Positions 18,137 through 28,608 of a stretch of 64,000 nt of DNA are shown piece after piece (position 1 is the first letter of the stretch; each line of letters begins with the position of its first letter). Position numbers and translations under genes: made by a program. The notes under the pieces were generated by a model. The model ran no database searches. It worked only from the letters and a program-made list of their open reading frames with translations, and was not told the origin of the DNA. The DNA comes from Gammaproteobacteria bacterium. Lineage in GTDB: Bacteria > Pseudomonadota > Gammaproteobacteria > Chromatiales > Chromatiaceae. The DNA lies in contig JAJRZI010000116.1 of NCBI GenBank assembly GCA_024275295.1, positions 1 through 64,000 of the forward strand, written 5' to 3'.

Positions 18137-19806
18137 TTAGCGCACAAGCGCCTGACCAATGCCACGCGAGTCACTGGCGGCTGAAACAACATTACTGCTC
18201 TTATTCCAGTAGACCACCTGCATATTGCCGTAACGCTGTTTTAGCGGCTTAAGCCGATGACCCAAGCGGGTGAGCGCCATAACCTCATCCGCAGTCAAGG
18301 CCCCTGGCTCAAACTGCACCTCATCTGGCAGATACTGATGATGAAAGCGTGGTACATTTACCCACTCCTTTGGCCCACCACCCGCCTGAAGCGCCAATAT
18401 GCCATGCAGTAACATGGTTATAATCCGGCTGCCACCTGGCGTCCCCAAAATAGCGACGCCCTCTGCTGTTTCAACAAAGGTTGGCGTCATACTGGAGAGC
18501 ATGCGCTTGCCTGGCGCTATGGCATTTGCCTCCCCACCAATCAGACCATAAATATTTGGCTCTCCGGGACGGGCAGAAAAATCATCCATTTCATCATTGA
18601 GAAGAACCCCGGTACCCGCTGGGACAAAACCCGATCCAAAGGGGTAGTTAATACTCAATGTTGCTGCAACCCGATTGCCCTCCCTGTCCAGGATTGAGAA
18701 ATGAGTTGTATCTTCCCCCTCACTCCGCCACTCTTTTGCAGGTGGCACTTTACTTGGGGTAGCACGATCTAGTGCAATATCCCTGGCTAATCCCGCTGCA
18801 TAGAGTGGATGAATCAACTGCTTAACCGGCATATCCACAAAATCAGGATCACCCAGATATTCAGCCCGATCACGATAGGCCCGACGCATCACCTCTATCA
18901 GCAGGTGTTTACGCATCACCGGAGAATAGGCATCCAGCTCAAAGCTAGAGAGAATATTCAACATAGCCAACAACACCACACCGCCTGATGAGGGCGGTGC
19001 TGCACTGGTTCACGTTCGACAGGCTGATACGCCGCCAGATCCTCAAGTGTCCAAATGCCACCGTTAGCACGCACCTCTGCTACCAACTGCTGCGCTACAC
19101 GGCCTTTGTAAAAACCATCCCGCCCCAGCTCAACCATCAGCTCCAATGTTTTGGCCAACTCAGGTTGGCGCAGGTTGTATCCCACCGGAGGGAGATCCCC
19201 ACCCACCAGAAACAGCGATGCCGCAGAGGGGGATTGGCGCAATGCATCCAACCGCCACTGCGCCATACGCCGATAATACTCATCCACCGGAAACCCCTCG
19301 CGCGCCAGTCGAATGGCGGGGGCAAGCGTCTGTTTTAAAGGGAGTTGACCATATTTTTCAGCCAGATGAACCAAGGCTGCGGGTTGCCCCGGGATACCCG
19401 CAGCCAGCGGGCCATTGATGGAGAGATTGGGTATAACCTCACCCTGATCATTCAGATAGAGATCCCGATGCGCTGCCAGCGGCGCACGCTCCCGACCATC
19501 CAACATGGTTTCAAAGCCGTCCCTGGCCCGATGCAGCAGCCAGAAACCACCGCCACCCATCCCTGAGCTATAGGGTTCAACCACTGCCAACACAGCACTG
19601 GCAGTGACCGCAGCATCAAAGGCATTACCACCTGCTGCCAGAATTGCATGCCCTGCCTGGGTAGCGAGCGGGTGAGCACTGGCAATGGCTGCAGCAGGTG
19701 GTTTTTCTGCCGCCAAAACAACCTGTGCCAGCAAGCAAAAAGCCAAGGCACAAAAAAGGCCCCTGAACGGAGCCTTTTTTATATCCGGTGACAAACCGGT
19801 AACCAC
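18137..19806 (-). pseudogene. ggt: Gamma-glutamyltransferase, disrupted by a small deletion with frameshift
   Basis: GGT is a periplasmic enzyme that transfers or hydrolyses gamma-glutamyl groups of glutathione; it self-cleaves before a catalytic Thr. The N-terminal part (signal peptide ending AAEKPP, GGNAFDAAVTAS, EPYSSGMGGGGF, DGRERAP) runs to AYQPVEREPV. The C-terminal part begins with SSGGVVLLAMLNIL and carries the autocleavage Thr in DTTHFSILD. They are in different frames, joined near 19000-19007, and the roughly 11 residues normally between EPV and PPSSGG (the YRGY segment) are missing. This is a frame-shifting deletion of about 30-35 nt rather than a homopolymer slip. The start is uncertain: GTG 19806 or TTG 19794. 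Confidence 0.85.
19752..19780 (-). terminator. Terminator after the ferredoxin gene, lying inside the ggt signal-peptide code
   Basis: AAAAAAGGC and GCCTTTTTT form a stem with a short GC-rich top, ending in a T run on the minus strand about 30 bp past the ferredoxin stop. The same bases encode the first residues of the GGT signal peptide, so transcripts of ggt must read through it or start inside the gap. Confidence 0.6.
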
Positions 19807-19810
19807 CTGC

Positions 19811-20068
<258 letters not shown>

Positions 20069-20086
20069 CTAACTATGGGTAAAAAT

Positions 20087-20566
<480 letters not shown>

Positions 20567-20644
20567 TTAATCCACCTGCAATGGAACGAATAATAGTTCC
20601 AGATTGGCTAAAGAACAAATTTCCTGTTCCATCATCACCCGCCT

Positions 20645-21220
20645 CTATTGGCAGGCGAGCAGATAATAGGCCACCTGTCCGCTCTTTTTTTCACGTAATA
20701 GCTGCCACTCTGGCGGAAAAAAAGAGTGGGATTTTACCACATCCATCTCAAGATACACCCGCGCATTTTCAGCTAACAGGCCACTTGATGCAAGCAGCTG
20801 GCAACAGGGTTCCAACAGACCATCACTAAATGGCGGGTCGATAAAGACAATATCAAAAGAGAGGTTTGGCGGAGGTGCTTGCAGCCAGCTCAGTGCATCT
20901 GCCTGCACCACCCTGACCCGGTTCAGCCCTAAATCTGCAATATGCCGCTGCAGTTGACGAACCACTTGGGGCGCTTGATCCAACAGGATAACCTCTCCCG
21001 CACCACGGGATGCGGCCTCCAGCCCCAAGACCCCACTACCCGCAAAAAGATCCAAACAGCGGGCGCCCGGAAGTATGGGTTGCAGCCAGTTAAACAGCGT
21101 CTCACGAACCCGATCACCCGTAGGACGCAACCCTGGCAAATCAGGAAAGACCAACCGGCGGCCACGATGCTGGCCGCCAATGATACGCACCTGATTGGGT
21201 GCCTTACGCTTTGCCTTCAC
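20645..21220 (-). CDS. rsmD: 16S rRNA (guanine966-N2)-methyltransferase
   Basis: RsmD methylates G966 of 16S rRNA on the assembled small subunit. The 191 residues include the family start VRIIGGQHRGRRLVF, TGDRVRETLFNWL, the SAM motif CLDLFAGSGVLGLEAASRGA, and the catalytic DPPF in DIVFIDPPFSDGLL. GTG at 21220 is the likely start, directly abutting the TGA of the upstream M16 peptidase gene, so translation is probably coupled. Confidence 0.96.
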   Translation of the reverse strand: MKAKRKAPNQVRIIGGQHRGRRLVFPDLPGLRPTGDRVRETLFNWLQPILPGARCLDLFAGSGVLGLEAASRGAGEVILLDQAPQVVRQLQRHIADLGLNRVRVVQADALSWLQAPPPNLSFDIVFIDPPFSDGLLEPCCQLLASSGLLAENARVYLEMDVVKSHSFFPPEWQLLREKKSGQVAYYLLACQ

Positions 21221-22573
21221 TCAGTCACCTGGCGCAGCTTCTGAGTTACCCACCACAACCGTGATAAAGCGATCAGGATGCAGCCGCCGCTGGAAGGCAT
21301 CTTTAATCTGCTTAGCCGTTACAGACTCAATCTTTCCGACAAAGGTATCCAGATAGTCCAGCGGCAGACCATAAAAACCCAGCATCGCCAGATACCCGAC
21401 AATATCCTTGTTGCTGGCGATACGCAGTGGAAAGCCGCCGGTAATATTCTGCTTGCTGGCGGTCAGCTGCTCTTGGGTTGGCCCTTTATCGATAAAATCC
21501 TGCAGCGTCTTGCGCATCACGGCCAACGCCTCTTGTGCCTGAACATTTTTGGTTTGCACGCCCATGATAAACGGGCCGGCTTGACGCATCGGGTTGAAAT
21601 AGCTGTAGACACTGTATGAGAGGCCACGCTTTTCCCGCACTTCATCCGTCAACAGTGAAACCAATCCACCACCACCCAGAATGTGGTTGCCCACATAGAG
21701 TACAAAATAATCAGGATCACCCCGACTGATGCCGGGCTGGCCCAACCGGATATGAGACTGCGAAGAGGGGAAATTGATCTGCTTCATCACCCCTTTAGCC
21801 AACACGGGAACCTCTGGCAGTACAGGAGCAGGCTGCCCCTCTGCAAGACCAGCCGTAAGCTGTGTGGCAATCTTTTCAGCCTGCTGCCGGTCAACCGCAC
21901 CCACAATCGCCACCACAGCATTGCGCGCCACATAGTAGGTTTTATGCATACGCACAAGATCATCCCGCACCATGGCAGCAAGTGATTCCTGGGTGCCATT
22001 CGGGTCAGAGGCATAGGGATGCCCGGCAAACACCGCAGCAAAGAAGGCCTTTGATACCACAGCCCCGGGGTTCTGCTCACTCTGGCGCAGCCCGACCTGC
22101 ATCATTTCACGCACCCGGTTAAAATCCACCGCCTCAAAACGAGGTTTGGCAATCACGGCTGACAGGGTCTCCAGTGCCGTATCCAATGCCTTGGGTTCTG
22201 TCAGGCTGCGCACCGTTGCCCAGGCCATATCCCGCGCAGAGCCGGTACTAAAACTTGCCCCGACTCCCTCCATCCGCTCCGCCAGCTGGTTAGCATTCCA
22301 CTCCACGGCACCCTGACTCAACAGAGATGAGGTCAACTGCGCCAGCCCAGGCTTGTCGCCATCACGGGCGCTGCCGGCATCAAATACCACCCGAATATCC
22401 ACCATCGGCAACTCAGGGGCGGCAACAAACAGCACCCTTGCACCGTTTGCGCTCTTCCAGCTCTGGATCTTTGGCCCCGCAAACAGGGTTGATGAACCCA
22501 GCAATGCAGTAATAACAACAACGGATGAAATCCAGATTTTCACAGCAGCGGCTCTTTTATTATTAGTGACCAT
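21221..22573 (-). CDS. M16-family zinc-peptidase-like protein, non-catalytic partner
   Basis: This is a 450-residue exported protein (signal VVVITALLGSSTLFAGP) with the two-half M16 fold. The first half (MVDIRVVFDAGSARDGDKPGLAQLTSSLL) lacks the HxxEH zinc motif. The second half carries the substrate-handling R/Y region (EVREKRGLSYSVYSYFNPM). Such proteins pair with an HxxEH partner to form a heterodimeric processing-type protease; the partner overlaps upstream by 11 bp. It is probably periplasmic, and its substrate is unknown. Confidence 0.93.
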   Translation of the reverse strand: MVTNNKRAAAVKIWISSVVVITALLGSSTLFAGPKIQSWKSANGARVLFVAAPELPMVDIRVVFDAGSARDGDKPGLAQLTSSLLSQGAVEWNANQLAERMEGVGASFSTGSARDMAWATVRSLTEPKALDTALETLSAVIAKPRFEAVDFNRVREMMQVGLRQSEQNPGAVVSKAFFAAVFAGHPYASDPNGTQESLAAMVRDDLVRMHKTYYVARNAVVAIVGAVDRQQAEKIATQLTAGLAEGQPAPVLPEVPVLAKGVMKQINFPSSQSHIRLGQPGISRGDPDYFVLYVGNHILGGGGLVSLLTDEVREKRGLSYSVYSYFNPMRQAGPFIMGVQTKNVQAQEALAVMRKTLQDFIDKGPTQEQLTASKQNITGGFPLRIASNKDIVGYLAMLGFYGLPLDYLDTFVGKIESVTAKQIKDAFQRRLHPDRFITVVVGNSEAAPGD

Positions 22574-23930
22574 GACGACCTCCAGCAGCAGACTTTATGG
22601 GCTGTTTCATCTCCATCGGCAACGGCACCAGTTCCGCGACTGTCAGATGCTCTTCCACCAGATATTTTTTTGCTACCGCCTGCACCTGCTCTGGCGTAAC
22701 CGCCTTCAGCCGGTCAATATATTCATCATTCAGACGCCAATCCAGGCCAATGGTCTCCAACATGCCGATCTGCATCGCCTGATAAAAGACCGAGTCCTGC
22801 TCATAGACCTTACCGGCAATCACCTGGGCCTGAATCCGTTCCAGCTCCTGCTGACTTACCGGCTCGGTTTTTATGCGCTCCAGCTCGGCCAGCAGCGCTG
22901 ACTCAAGCTCAGCTATCGAGTGGCCTTCAGCCGGTGATCCATCCAGCAGCAGCAGGCTGGAGAGCCGGGTAAAGGCGCTATAGCTTGCGCCTGCCGATAC
23001 CGCAAGCTCCTGCCCACGCACCAGGTTACGGGCAAAACGCGCACTGGAACCACCATCCAGCACCGCAGCCAGCATCTCCAGCGCATAAGGTTCCCACTCC
23101 GCTGCTGCAGTACCCACCACTGGTGTTTTATAGCCCATTAAAAAATAGGGCTGACGCGCTGGCGCACGTACCTTTAGCCTGATCTCCCCAAGCTGGGCAG
23201 ACTCCTTTGAGGGCTTGGAACCATTGATCTTTTCAGGCTTGAAGGCGCCAAAATGCTTTTTCACCAAGGCAAACACCGCCTTTGCATCCACATCACCCAC
23301 CACAACCAGGATGGCATTATTCGGGGCATACCAACGTTGATACCAGGCCCGCAGATCCTCCACTTTCATGTTATTCAGATCATTCATCCAGCCGATAACG
23401 GGGTTACGATATGGTGAACTGCGAAAGGCCACGGCATTGAACTGCTCATAGGTCAGGGAGGTCGGCTTATCTTCGGTACGCAGACGCCGCTCCTCCTTCA
23501 CTACCTCTACCTCTTTGGCAAACTCCTCTGGCAGCAGGATCAGATTACGCATGCGATCCGCCTCCATCTCGAAAGAGACCTCCAGCCGATCCTTGGAGAG
23601 CGTCTGAAAATAGGCGGTGTAATCCCGGCCGGTAAAGGCATTTTCCCGCCCACCATTGGCGGCAATGATGCGTGAGAACTCACCCGGTGGATGTTTTTTT
23701 GTCCCCTTGAACATCATATGCTCCAAGACATGAGAGACACCCGTGATACCCCGGTGCTCATAGCTTGAGCCTACCTTGTACCACACCTGAGAGACCACAA
23801 TCGGTGCCCGGTGATCCTCTTTCACAATCACCTTCATGCCATTACCCAACTGAAATTCATGCACCTGCGCACTCGCAAATACCACAGTGCTACAGCAAAA
23901 CAGCAACAATACCCAAATAGAGCGTCTCAT
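22563..23930 (-). CDS. M16-family zinc metallopeptidase, catalytic partner
   Basis: The protein has 455 residues with a signal peptide (LLLFCCSTVVFASA). The inverted zinc motif is in VSHVLEHMMFKGT (HxxEH), with the third ligand Glu expected in the EFAKEVEVVKEERR segment about 75 residues on. The C-terminal half has the M16 second domain (RFARNLVRGQELAVSAGASYS). The tail is His/Gly-rich (GGRHGH). It is the first gene of the M16-M16-rsmD run and is divergent from ftsY. Confidence 0.95.
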   Translation of the reverse strand: MRRSIWVLLLFCCSTVVFASAQVHEFQLGNGMKVIVKEDHRAPIVVSQVWYKVGSSYEHRGITGVSHVLEHMMFKGTKKHPPGEFSRIIAANGGRENAFTGRDYTAYFQTLSKDRLEVSFEMEADRMRNLILLPEEFAKEVEVVKEERRLRTEDKPTSLTYEQFNAVAFRSSPYRNPVIGWMNDLNNMKVEDLRAWYQRWYAPNNAILVVVGDVDAKAVFALVKKHFGAFKPEKINGSKPSKESAQLGEIRLKVRAPARQPYFLMGYKTPVVGTAAAEWEPYALEMLAAVLDGGSSARFARNLVRGQELAVSAGASYSAFTRLSSLLLLDGSPAEGHSIAELESALLAELERIKTEPVSQQELERIQAQVIAGKVYEQDSVFYQAMQIGMLETIGLDWRLNDEYIDRLKAVTPEQVQAVAKKYLVEEHLTVAELVPLPMEMKQPIKSAAGGRHGH

Positions 23931-24101
23931 TTAGCCTTCCTAGGTCACGATTGGGATAGGGAGATCCCCACCAAAATGTTAGGATTCACCTTTTTACAGA
24001 TGACTGGATCTGAACCCGGCATTTTTTCAGAGCCTGAGACAGATGTCCAAAGTCATTAAAGACTCACTACCTTGATTAAGGTTCCAGCTGGATAACAAAT
24101 C

Positions 24102-25472
24102 ATGTTTGGATTTGGCAGACGAAAGAGAAAGAGAGAAGAGGCTGAAGCCGCTGCAAAAGCAGCTGCCGAGGAGGCTGCAAAAAAACTTGCTGAAGAGGCA
24201 ACTGCAGACGACACTGATGAAACATCTGCTGTAGCAACAACAGAATCAACCGAATCTCAGCCTGCCCCCACACCCGAAGCAGAGGCAGCGGCCACAGAAG
24301 AGACCGCTGAATCAGCCAGCACACCCATCCCTTCCAATGAAGCAGAACAGGAAGAGTCCATCGAAGCATCTGCAGAATCTGTAGTCATCAAAGAGCCTGC
24401 AGCTCAGGAAGCTTCACCAGAGTTGCCTCAGGCTGACACGGCTGAACCCATCACCCCAGAACCTGCTGAAGAGCTTCAGGAAGAGATCACCACTGAAACA
24501 CCCGATACGCCAGTCTCAGAAGAGAGACCCGTAGAACCCGCACCAGACAACAAACCCGGCTTTTTTAAGCGCCTGAAAACACGCCTCACTCGTACCCGCA
24601 GCAACTTTGCCGATGGCCTGGCCAATCTGGTTCTGGGACATAAAGAGATCGACGATGAGCTGCTTGAAGAGCTTGAGACCATGCTGCTGGTCGCTGATGT
24701 GGGGGTTGAGGCCACCACCCGCATCATCAACGACCTCAATGGCCGAGTACGCCGCAAAGAGCTGTCTGACCCCAGCGCACTCTCTTTGGCGCTAAAAACA
24801 CAGCTGCAGGATATCCTGGAGCAGTGCGGCACACCCGTACTGCAACCCTCCCCCGGCAAGCCTCAAGTTATCCTGATGATCGGCATCAACGGCGCAGGCA
24901 AAACCACGACCATCGGCAAACTGGCCAAACATCTGCAGGAAGAGGGCAACAGCGTCATGCTGGCCGCCGGAGATACCTTCCGTGCCGCTGCCGTGGAACA
25001 GCTCCAGGCCTGGGGCGAACGCAACAGCATCCCGGTTATTGCCCAGCACACCGGCGCAGACTCCGCTTCTGTCATCTTTGACGCACTCCAGGCCGCCACC
25101 GCTCGTGGTGTCGATGTCCTCATTGCCGACACCGCCGGACGCCTGCACACCAAAAGCAACCTGATGGATGAACTAGCAAAGATCGCCCGGGTGATGCAGA
25201 AGATTGATCCCGATGCCCCGCATGAAGTGATGTTGGTGGTAGACGCCACCACCGGGCAGAATGCCCTCAATCAGGCGATTCAGTTCAATGAAACAATCCC
25301 CCTGACCGGCATCACCCTGACCAAGCTGGATGGCACCGCCAAAGGCGGCATCCTGTTTGCCATCGCCGAGCGTATGCACATCCCCATCCGTTTCATCGGC
25401 GTGGGCGAGGCGATTGAAGATCTACGCTACTTCAACGCCAAAGAGTTCGTTGATGCGCTGTTTGAAGAGTAA
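24102..25472 (+). CDS. ftsY: Signal recognition particle receptor FtsY
   Basis: FtsY is the SRP receptor GTPase that docks ribosomes making membrane proteins. In 456 residues it has an acidic A domain (about 1-145, rich in Glu, Ala, Thr, Pro and starting MFGFGRRKRKREEAEAAAKA) followed by the NG domain (GFFKRLKTRLTRTRSNF). GTPase motifs are GINGAGKTTTIGKLA, DTFRAAAVEQL, DTAGRLHT and TKLDGTAKGG. It begins the ftsY-ftsE-ftsX run, 20 bp ahead of ftsE. Confidence 0.98.
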   Translation: MFGFGRRKRKREEAEAAAKAAAEEAAKKLAEEATADDTDETSAVATTESTESQPAPTPEAEAAATEETAESASTPIPSNEAEQEESIEASAESVVIKEPAAQEASPELPQADTAEPITPEPAEELQEEITTETPDTPVSEERPVEPAPDNKPGFFKRLKTRLTRTRSNFADGLANLVLGHKEIDDELLEELETMLLVADVGVEATTRIINDLNGRVRRKELSDPSALSLALKTQLQDILEQCGTPVLQPSPGKPQVILMIGINGAGKTTTIGKLAKHLQEEGNSVMLAAGDTFRAAAVEQLQAWGERNSIPVIAQHTGADSASVIFDALQAATARGVDVLIADTAGRLHTKSNLMDELAKIARVMQKIDPDAPHEVMLVVDATTGQNALNQAIQFNETIPLTGITLTKLDGTAKGGILFAIAERMHIPIRFIGVGEAIEDLRYFNAKEFVDALFEE

Positions 25473-25492
25473 CTGCCAATAGCTGATATTTC

Positions 25493-26164
25493 ATGATCCA
25501 CTTCGAGAATGTAACCAAACGCTATCCCGGCGGATATGAAGGACTGAGCAATGCCAACTTCCACATCACACCGGGGGAGATGGTATTCCTGACAGGCCAC
25601 TCCGGGGCCGGAAAAAGCACCCTGCTCCGCCTGATTGGCCTGCTTGAGCGTTGCACCAGAGGCCAGGTGCGGGTGGGTGGACGTAATCTCGCCAAGATCA
25701 AACGCAGCCAGATCCCCTACCATCGCCGTGAAGTGGGGATGATCTTCCAGGATCACCGGCTACTGCACGACCGCACCGTATTCGACAACGTTGCCATGCC
25801 GCTGGTGGTGGCCGGACTGCGCCACCAGGAGATAGGCCGCCGGGTGCGCGCCTCTCTGGATAAGGTCGGCCTGCTGAACAAAGAGCGCGCCTATCCGATT
25901 ACACTCTCCGGCGGTGAACAGCAGCGTGTTGGCATCGCCCGGGCCGTGGTCAGCAAACCACCTGTGGTACTGGCGGACGAACCCACCGGCAACCTGGATC
26001 CTGCGCTCTCACAAGAGATCATGGATCTGTTCAGCCAGTTCAATCAGGTCGGCGTCACCCTGCTCATCGCCACGCATGATCTTGATCTTATCTCAAACAT
26101 GGGCAGGCGCATTCTCACCCTGAGCCATGGCCGCCTGAAACGTGATATTGCAGGAAGCACATGA
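25493..26164 (+). CDS. ftsE: Cell-division ABC transporter ATPase FtsE
   Basis: FtsE powers FtsX, which activates periplasmic amidase regulators at the septum. The protein has 223 residues with Walker [18 protein letters not shown], the Q-loop region [11 protein letters not shown], the ABC signature [15 protein letters not shown], and Walker [14 protein letters not shown]. It overlaps the ftsX start by four bases. Confidence 0.98.
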   Translation: MIHFENVTKRYPGGYEGLSNANFHITPGEMVFLTGHSGAGKSTLLRLIGLLERCTRGQVRVGGRNLAKIKRSQIPYHRREVGMIFQDHRLLHDRTVFDNVAMPLVVAGLRHQEIGRRVRASLDKVGLLNKERAYPITLSGGEQQRVGIARAVVSKPPVVLADEPTGNLDPALSQEIMDLFSQFNQVGVTLLIATHDLDLISNMGRRILTLSHGRLKRDIAGST

Positions 26165-27102
26165 GCCTCAGCAAACCACGCCTACACCTTGATACCTGGG
26201 TACTGCGCCACCTGCAGGTGGCACTGGCCAGCCTCGGCCGACTCTGTCGCACACCGCTGGCAACCCTCATGACCACTGCCGTCATCGGTATTGCACTCGC
26301 CCTGCCCACTGGCATGCATATCGCTTTGAGTAATATCCAACAGCTGGCTGGCGGCTGGGATGGCGCAGCCACCCTGTCACTCTTTCTTAAACAGGATGTC
26401 AGTGAGGAGCAGATCATCAAGCTGACAAACAGACTGAGCAAACACCCACAACTGGCTGAGGTGCAGCTAATCAACCCCGATCTTGCACTGGATGAGTTTC
26501 AGCGCCTTAGCGGCTTTAAAGGTGCCCTGAAGGCACTGGACAGAAATCCACTACCCACCGTACTTATCATCGAACCCCTTCAGGAATACAGCACCCCTGA
26601 AGCCGCAGAACAGCTGATGAAAGCATTTAATCAGCTGGCCGAGGTGGACTTCACCCAGCTTGACCTGCAATGGGTGCGCCGTTTTCACGCCATCACGGAG
26701 ATTGCCCAACGCGGTGTCATGGTGATTGGCCTACTGCTGGGGCTGGCAGTGCTGCTGATCGTAGGCAATACCATCCGGCTGGAGATCCAGAACCGCAAAA
26801 GCGAGATTGAGATCACCAAGCTGATCGGAGGTACAGACGCCTTCATCCGTCGCCCCTTCCTCTATAACGGACTCTGGTACGGGCTCTCAGGCGGCATCCT
26901 CGCCTGGCTGCTGGTCACGCTCTCACTGTGGATGCTCAACGGGCCAGTTGAGCGTCTGGCTGGACTCTATCGCAGTGAATTCGACCTCTCAGCCATCGAC
27001 TTCCAAACCCTGGGGGTTCTCCTGCTGGGCAGCACCCTGCTGGGGCTGTTTGGCTCCTGGATTGCGGTGGGGCGGCATCTCAGCGACATTGAACCCAGTT
27101 AA
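26161..27102 (+). CDS. ftsX: Cell-division protein FtsX
   Basis: FtsX is the four-TM permease partner of FtsE. In 313 residues there is a first TM near 40 (PLATLMTTAVIGIALALPTG), a periplasmic domain of about 100 residues, and three more TM segments after the coupling region (MVIGLLLGLAVLLIVGNTIRLEIQNRKSEIEI). It starts within ftsE. Confidence 0.97.
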   Translation: MSLSKPRLHLDTWVLRHLQVALASLGRLCRTPLATLMTTAVIGIALALPTGMHIALSNIQQLAGGWDGAATLSLFLKQDVSEEQIIKLTNRLSKHPQLAEVQLINPDLALDEFQRLSGFKGALKALDRNPLPTVLIIEPLQEYSTPEAAEQLMKAFNQLAEVDFTQLDLQWVRRFHAITEIAQRGVMVIGLLLGLAVLLIVGNTIRLEIQNRKSEIEITKLIGGTDAFIRRPFLYNGLWYGLSGGILAWLLVTLSLWMLNGPVERLAGLYRSEFDLSAIDFQTLGVLLLGSTLLGLFGSWIAVGRHLSDIEPS

Positions 27103-27124
27103 TACCCCAGAACTTTTTTGGAAA

Positions 27125-27151
27125 TTAGCACTCTCTATAGTAGACTGCTAA
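27125..27151 (+). promoter_or_regulatory. CIRCE-like HrcA operator upstream of rpoH
   Basis: TTAGCACTC, nine bases, then GACTGCTAA. The CIRCE consensus is TTAGCACTC-N9-GAGTGCTAA, so the left arm is perfect, the spacing is exact and the right arm has one mismatch. A TATAGT that could be a -10 lies in the spacer (27136-27141), so bound HrcA would block RNA polymerase. The site is 67 bp ahead of the rpoH ATG. That HrcA is the regulator is inferred from the site alone; hrcA is not in this window. Confidence 0.75.
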
Positions 27152-27158
27152 AAAGAGA

Positions 27159-27188
27159 TCTACACTCAGCATAAAAAGAGAGTGTAGA
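27159..27188 (+). promoter_or_regulatory. Hairpin in the rpoH leader
   Basis: TCTACACTC and GAGTGTAGA are a perfect 9-bp inverted repeat around 12 nt, between the CIRCE site and the ribosome-binding site (AAGGGAGAGAG) of rpoH. It would form in the 5' leader RNA. It could modulate translation or be a second protein-binding site; there is no direct evidence for either. Confidence 0.5.
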
Positions 27189-27217
27189 CAACTGTTTAAT
27201 CCAATTAAGGGAGAGAG

Positions 27218-28066
27218 ATGAACAAACAACTCGCGATACCCGTCAGCCTGCCTACGGGCAGTATCGATGCCTACATCGGTGCAGCCTATCAACTCCCCAT
27301 GCTAACCGCTGAGGAAGAGCACGATCTGGCTGTTCGCCTGCGTGATAACAACGATCTTGAGGCCGCACGCATCATGGTCATGTCTCATGTTCGCTTTGTC
27401 ATTCGCATCGCCCGCGGCTACTCTGGCTATGGTCTGGCCCTGCCCGATCTGATCCAGGAGGGCACCGTCGGCCTGATGAAGGCCGTGCGCCGCTTCAATC
27501 CCGATATGGGTGTGCGCCTGGTCTCTTTTGCCGTCCACTGGATCAAGTCAGAGATCCATGAATTCGTCCTGCGCAACTGGCGCATCGTCAAGGTGGCCAC
27601 CACCAAGGCGCAACGTAAACTCTTCTTCAACCTGCGTAGCGCCAAGAAACGCCTGGGCTGGTTCTCACAGGAGGAGGTGGAAGGAGTCGCCAAAGATCTC
27701 GGGGTTAAACCTGAAACGGTACTGGAGATGGAGTCCCGCCTCGCTGGACAGGATATGGCCTTTGATCTTCAAGAGTGCAGCGATGAAGAGCGCCCGGTCG
27801 CCCCTGCATCCTTCCTGCCAGACATGCGTATGGAGCCATCGGCCCAGTTGGAGCAGGCGGACAGCAGCAGCCATGAGCAGGCGCTGCTCTATACCGCACT
27901 GGATGATCTGGATGACCGCAGCAAGGCCATTCTGCAGGCCCGCTGGCTATCAGAGGAGAAGGCCACCCTGCACGAACTGGCCGACCGCTATGGTGTCTCT
28001 GCCGAGCGTATCCGCCAGATCGAAAAGAATGCCATGAACAAGATCAAGGCACAGCTTATAGCCTGA
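27218..28066 (+). CDS. rpoH: Heat-shock sigma factor RpoH (sigma-32)
   Basis: RpoH directs RNA polymerase to heat-shock promoters. The 282 residues include region 2 ([22 protein letters not shown] and [20 protein letters not shown]), the RpoH-box area ([19 protein letters not shown], a hallmark of sigma-32), and the region 4 helix-turn-helix ([23 protein letters not shown]). It follows ftsX, a standard order, but has its own control region with a CIRCE-like operator and a leader hairpin, a good Shine-Dalgarno (GGGAGAGAG), and a terminator after the stop. Confidence 0.98.
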   Translation: MNKQLAIPVSLPTGSIDAYIGAAYQLPMLTAEEEHDLAVRLRDNNDLEAARIMVMSHVRFVIRIARGYSGYGLALPDLIQEGTVGLMKAVRRFNPDMGVRLVSFAVHWIKSEIHEFVLRNWRIVKVATTKAQRKLFFNLRSAKKRLGWFSQEEVEGVAKDLGVKPETVLEMESRLAGQDMAFDLQECSDEERPVAPASFLPDMRMEPSAQLEQADSSSHEQALLYTALDDLDDRSKAILQARWLSEEKATLHELADRYGVSAERIRQIEKNAMNKIKAQLIA

Positions 28067-28083
28067 TTCCACTTGCCCTCTAT

Positions 28084-28119
28084 AAAAAACGGCCTCCCAT
28101 CTTAAAGAGGCCGTTTTTT
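28084..28119 (+). terminator. Rho-independent terminator of rpoH
   Basis: A-run plus CGGCCTC pairs with GAGGCCG plus a T-run around a 10-nt loop, immediately after the rpoH stop. It is symmetrical, so it could work in both directions. Confidence 0.85.
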
Positions 28120-28196
28120 ATTCTCTGATATACAAACATAGCCTTAAAGAGAATAATTACCTACCATTACCAAATATAGACAGCAGGTAAAACGTA

Positions 28197-28559
28197 ATGG
28201 GATTTGTAGACCAACTATTAGGGCCACGATCAAAGTATGATGAGCGACTGCCTTATACCTACGAGGCAAGAATGCCCATCTTTGAGGGCGAAGAGGAGTA
28301 TAACTCCTATATGTCCGATACCATCTGCGGCCTGATAAAGTATCTGGCTGAAAGTGGCGTAGATCCATTGGAAGTGGAGATCTATGAGATCTTTACCGAT
28401 GGAGAGAGGATCATCCCTAAAGCGCTATATATTTCAGAAAAGGGCGTCTGGATGCAACGAAAAGAGATTTGCCAATCATTTAAGGATCATTATGACCGGC
28501 ATATCTATGAAGGCGGCTGCGCATTTGCTGATCGTAACTGCAAAGGGACAGGGCCTTAG
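28197..28559 (+). CDS. Conserved-looking small hypothetical protein (120 aa)
   Basis: I do not recognise this family. The 120 residues are soluble and acidic, with no signal peptide or TM. It begins MGFVDQLLGPRSKYDERLPY and contains a compact alpha/beta-like stretch (YMSDTICGLIKYLAESGVDPLEVEIYEIF) and two Cys near the end (GGCAFADRNCKG). It lies between the rpoH terminator and the convergent giant cytochrome gene, with a plausible AGCAGG ribosome-binding site. Codon use looks like that of its neighbours. Confidence 0.7.
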   Translation: MGFVDQLLGPRSKYDERLPYTYEARMPIFEGEEEYNSYMSDTICGLIKYLAESGVDPLEVEIYEIFTDGERIIPKALYISEKGVWMQRKEICQSFKDHYDRHIYEGGCAFADRNCKGTGP

Positions 28560-28608
28560 CCATAAATAAAGTCAGCAATCCACCATCTCGCCCTGATTAA
28601 AATCCGAT

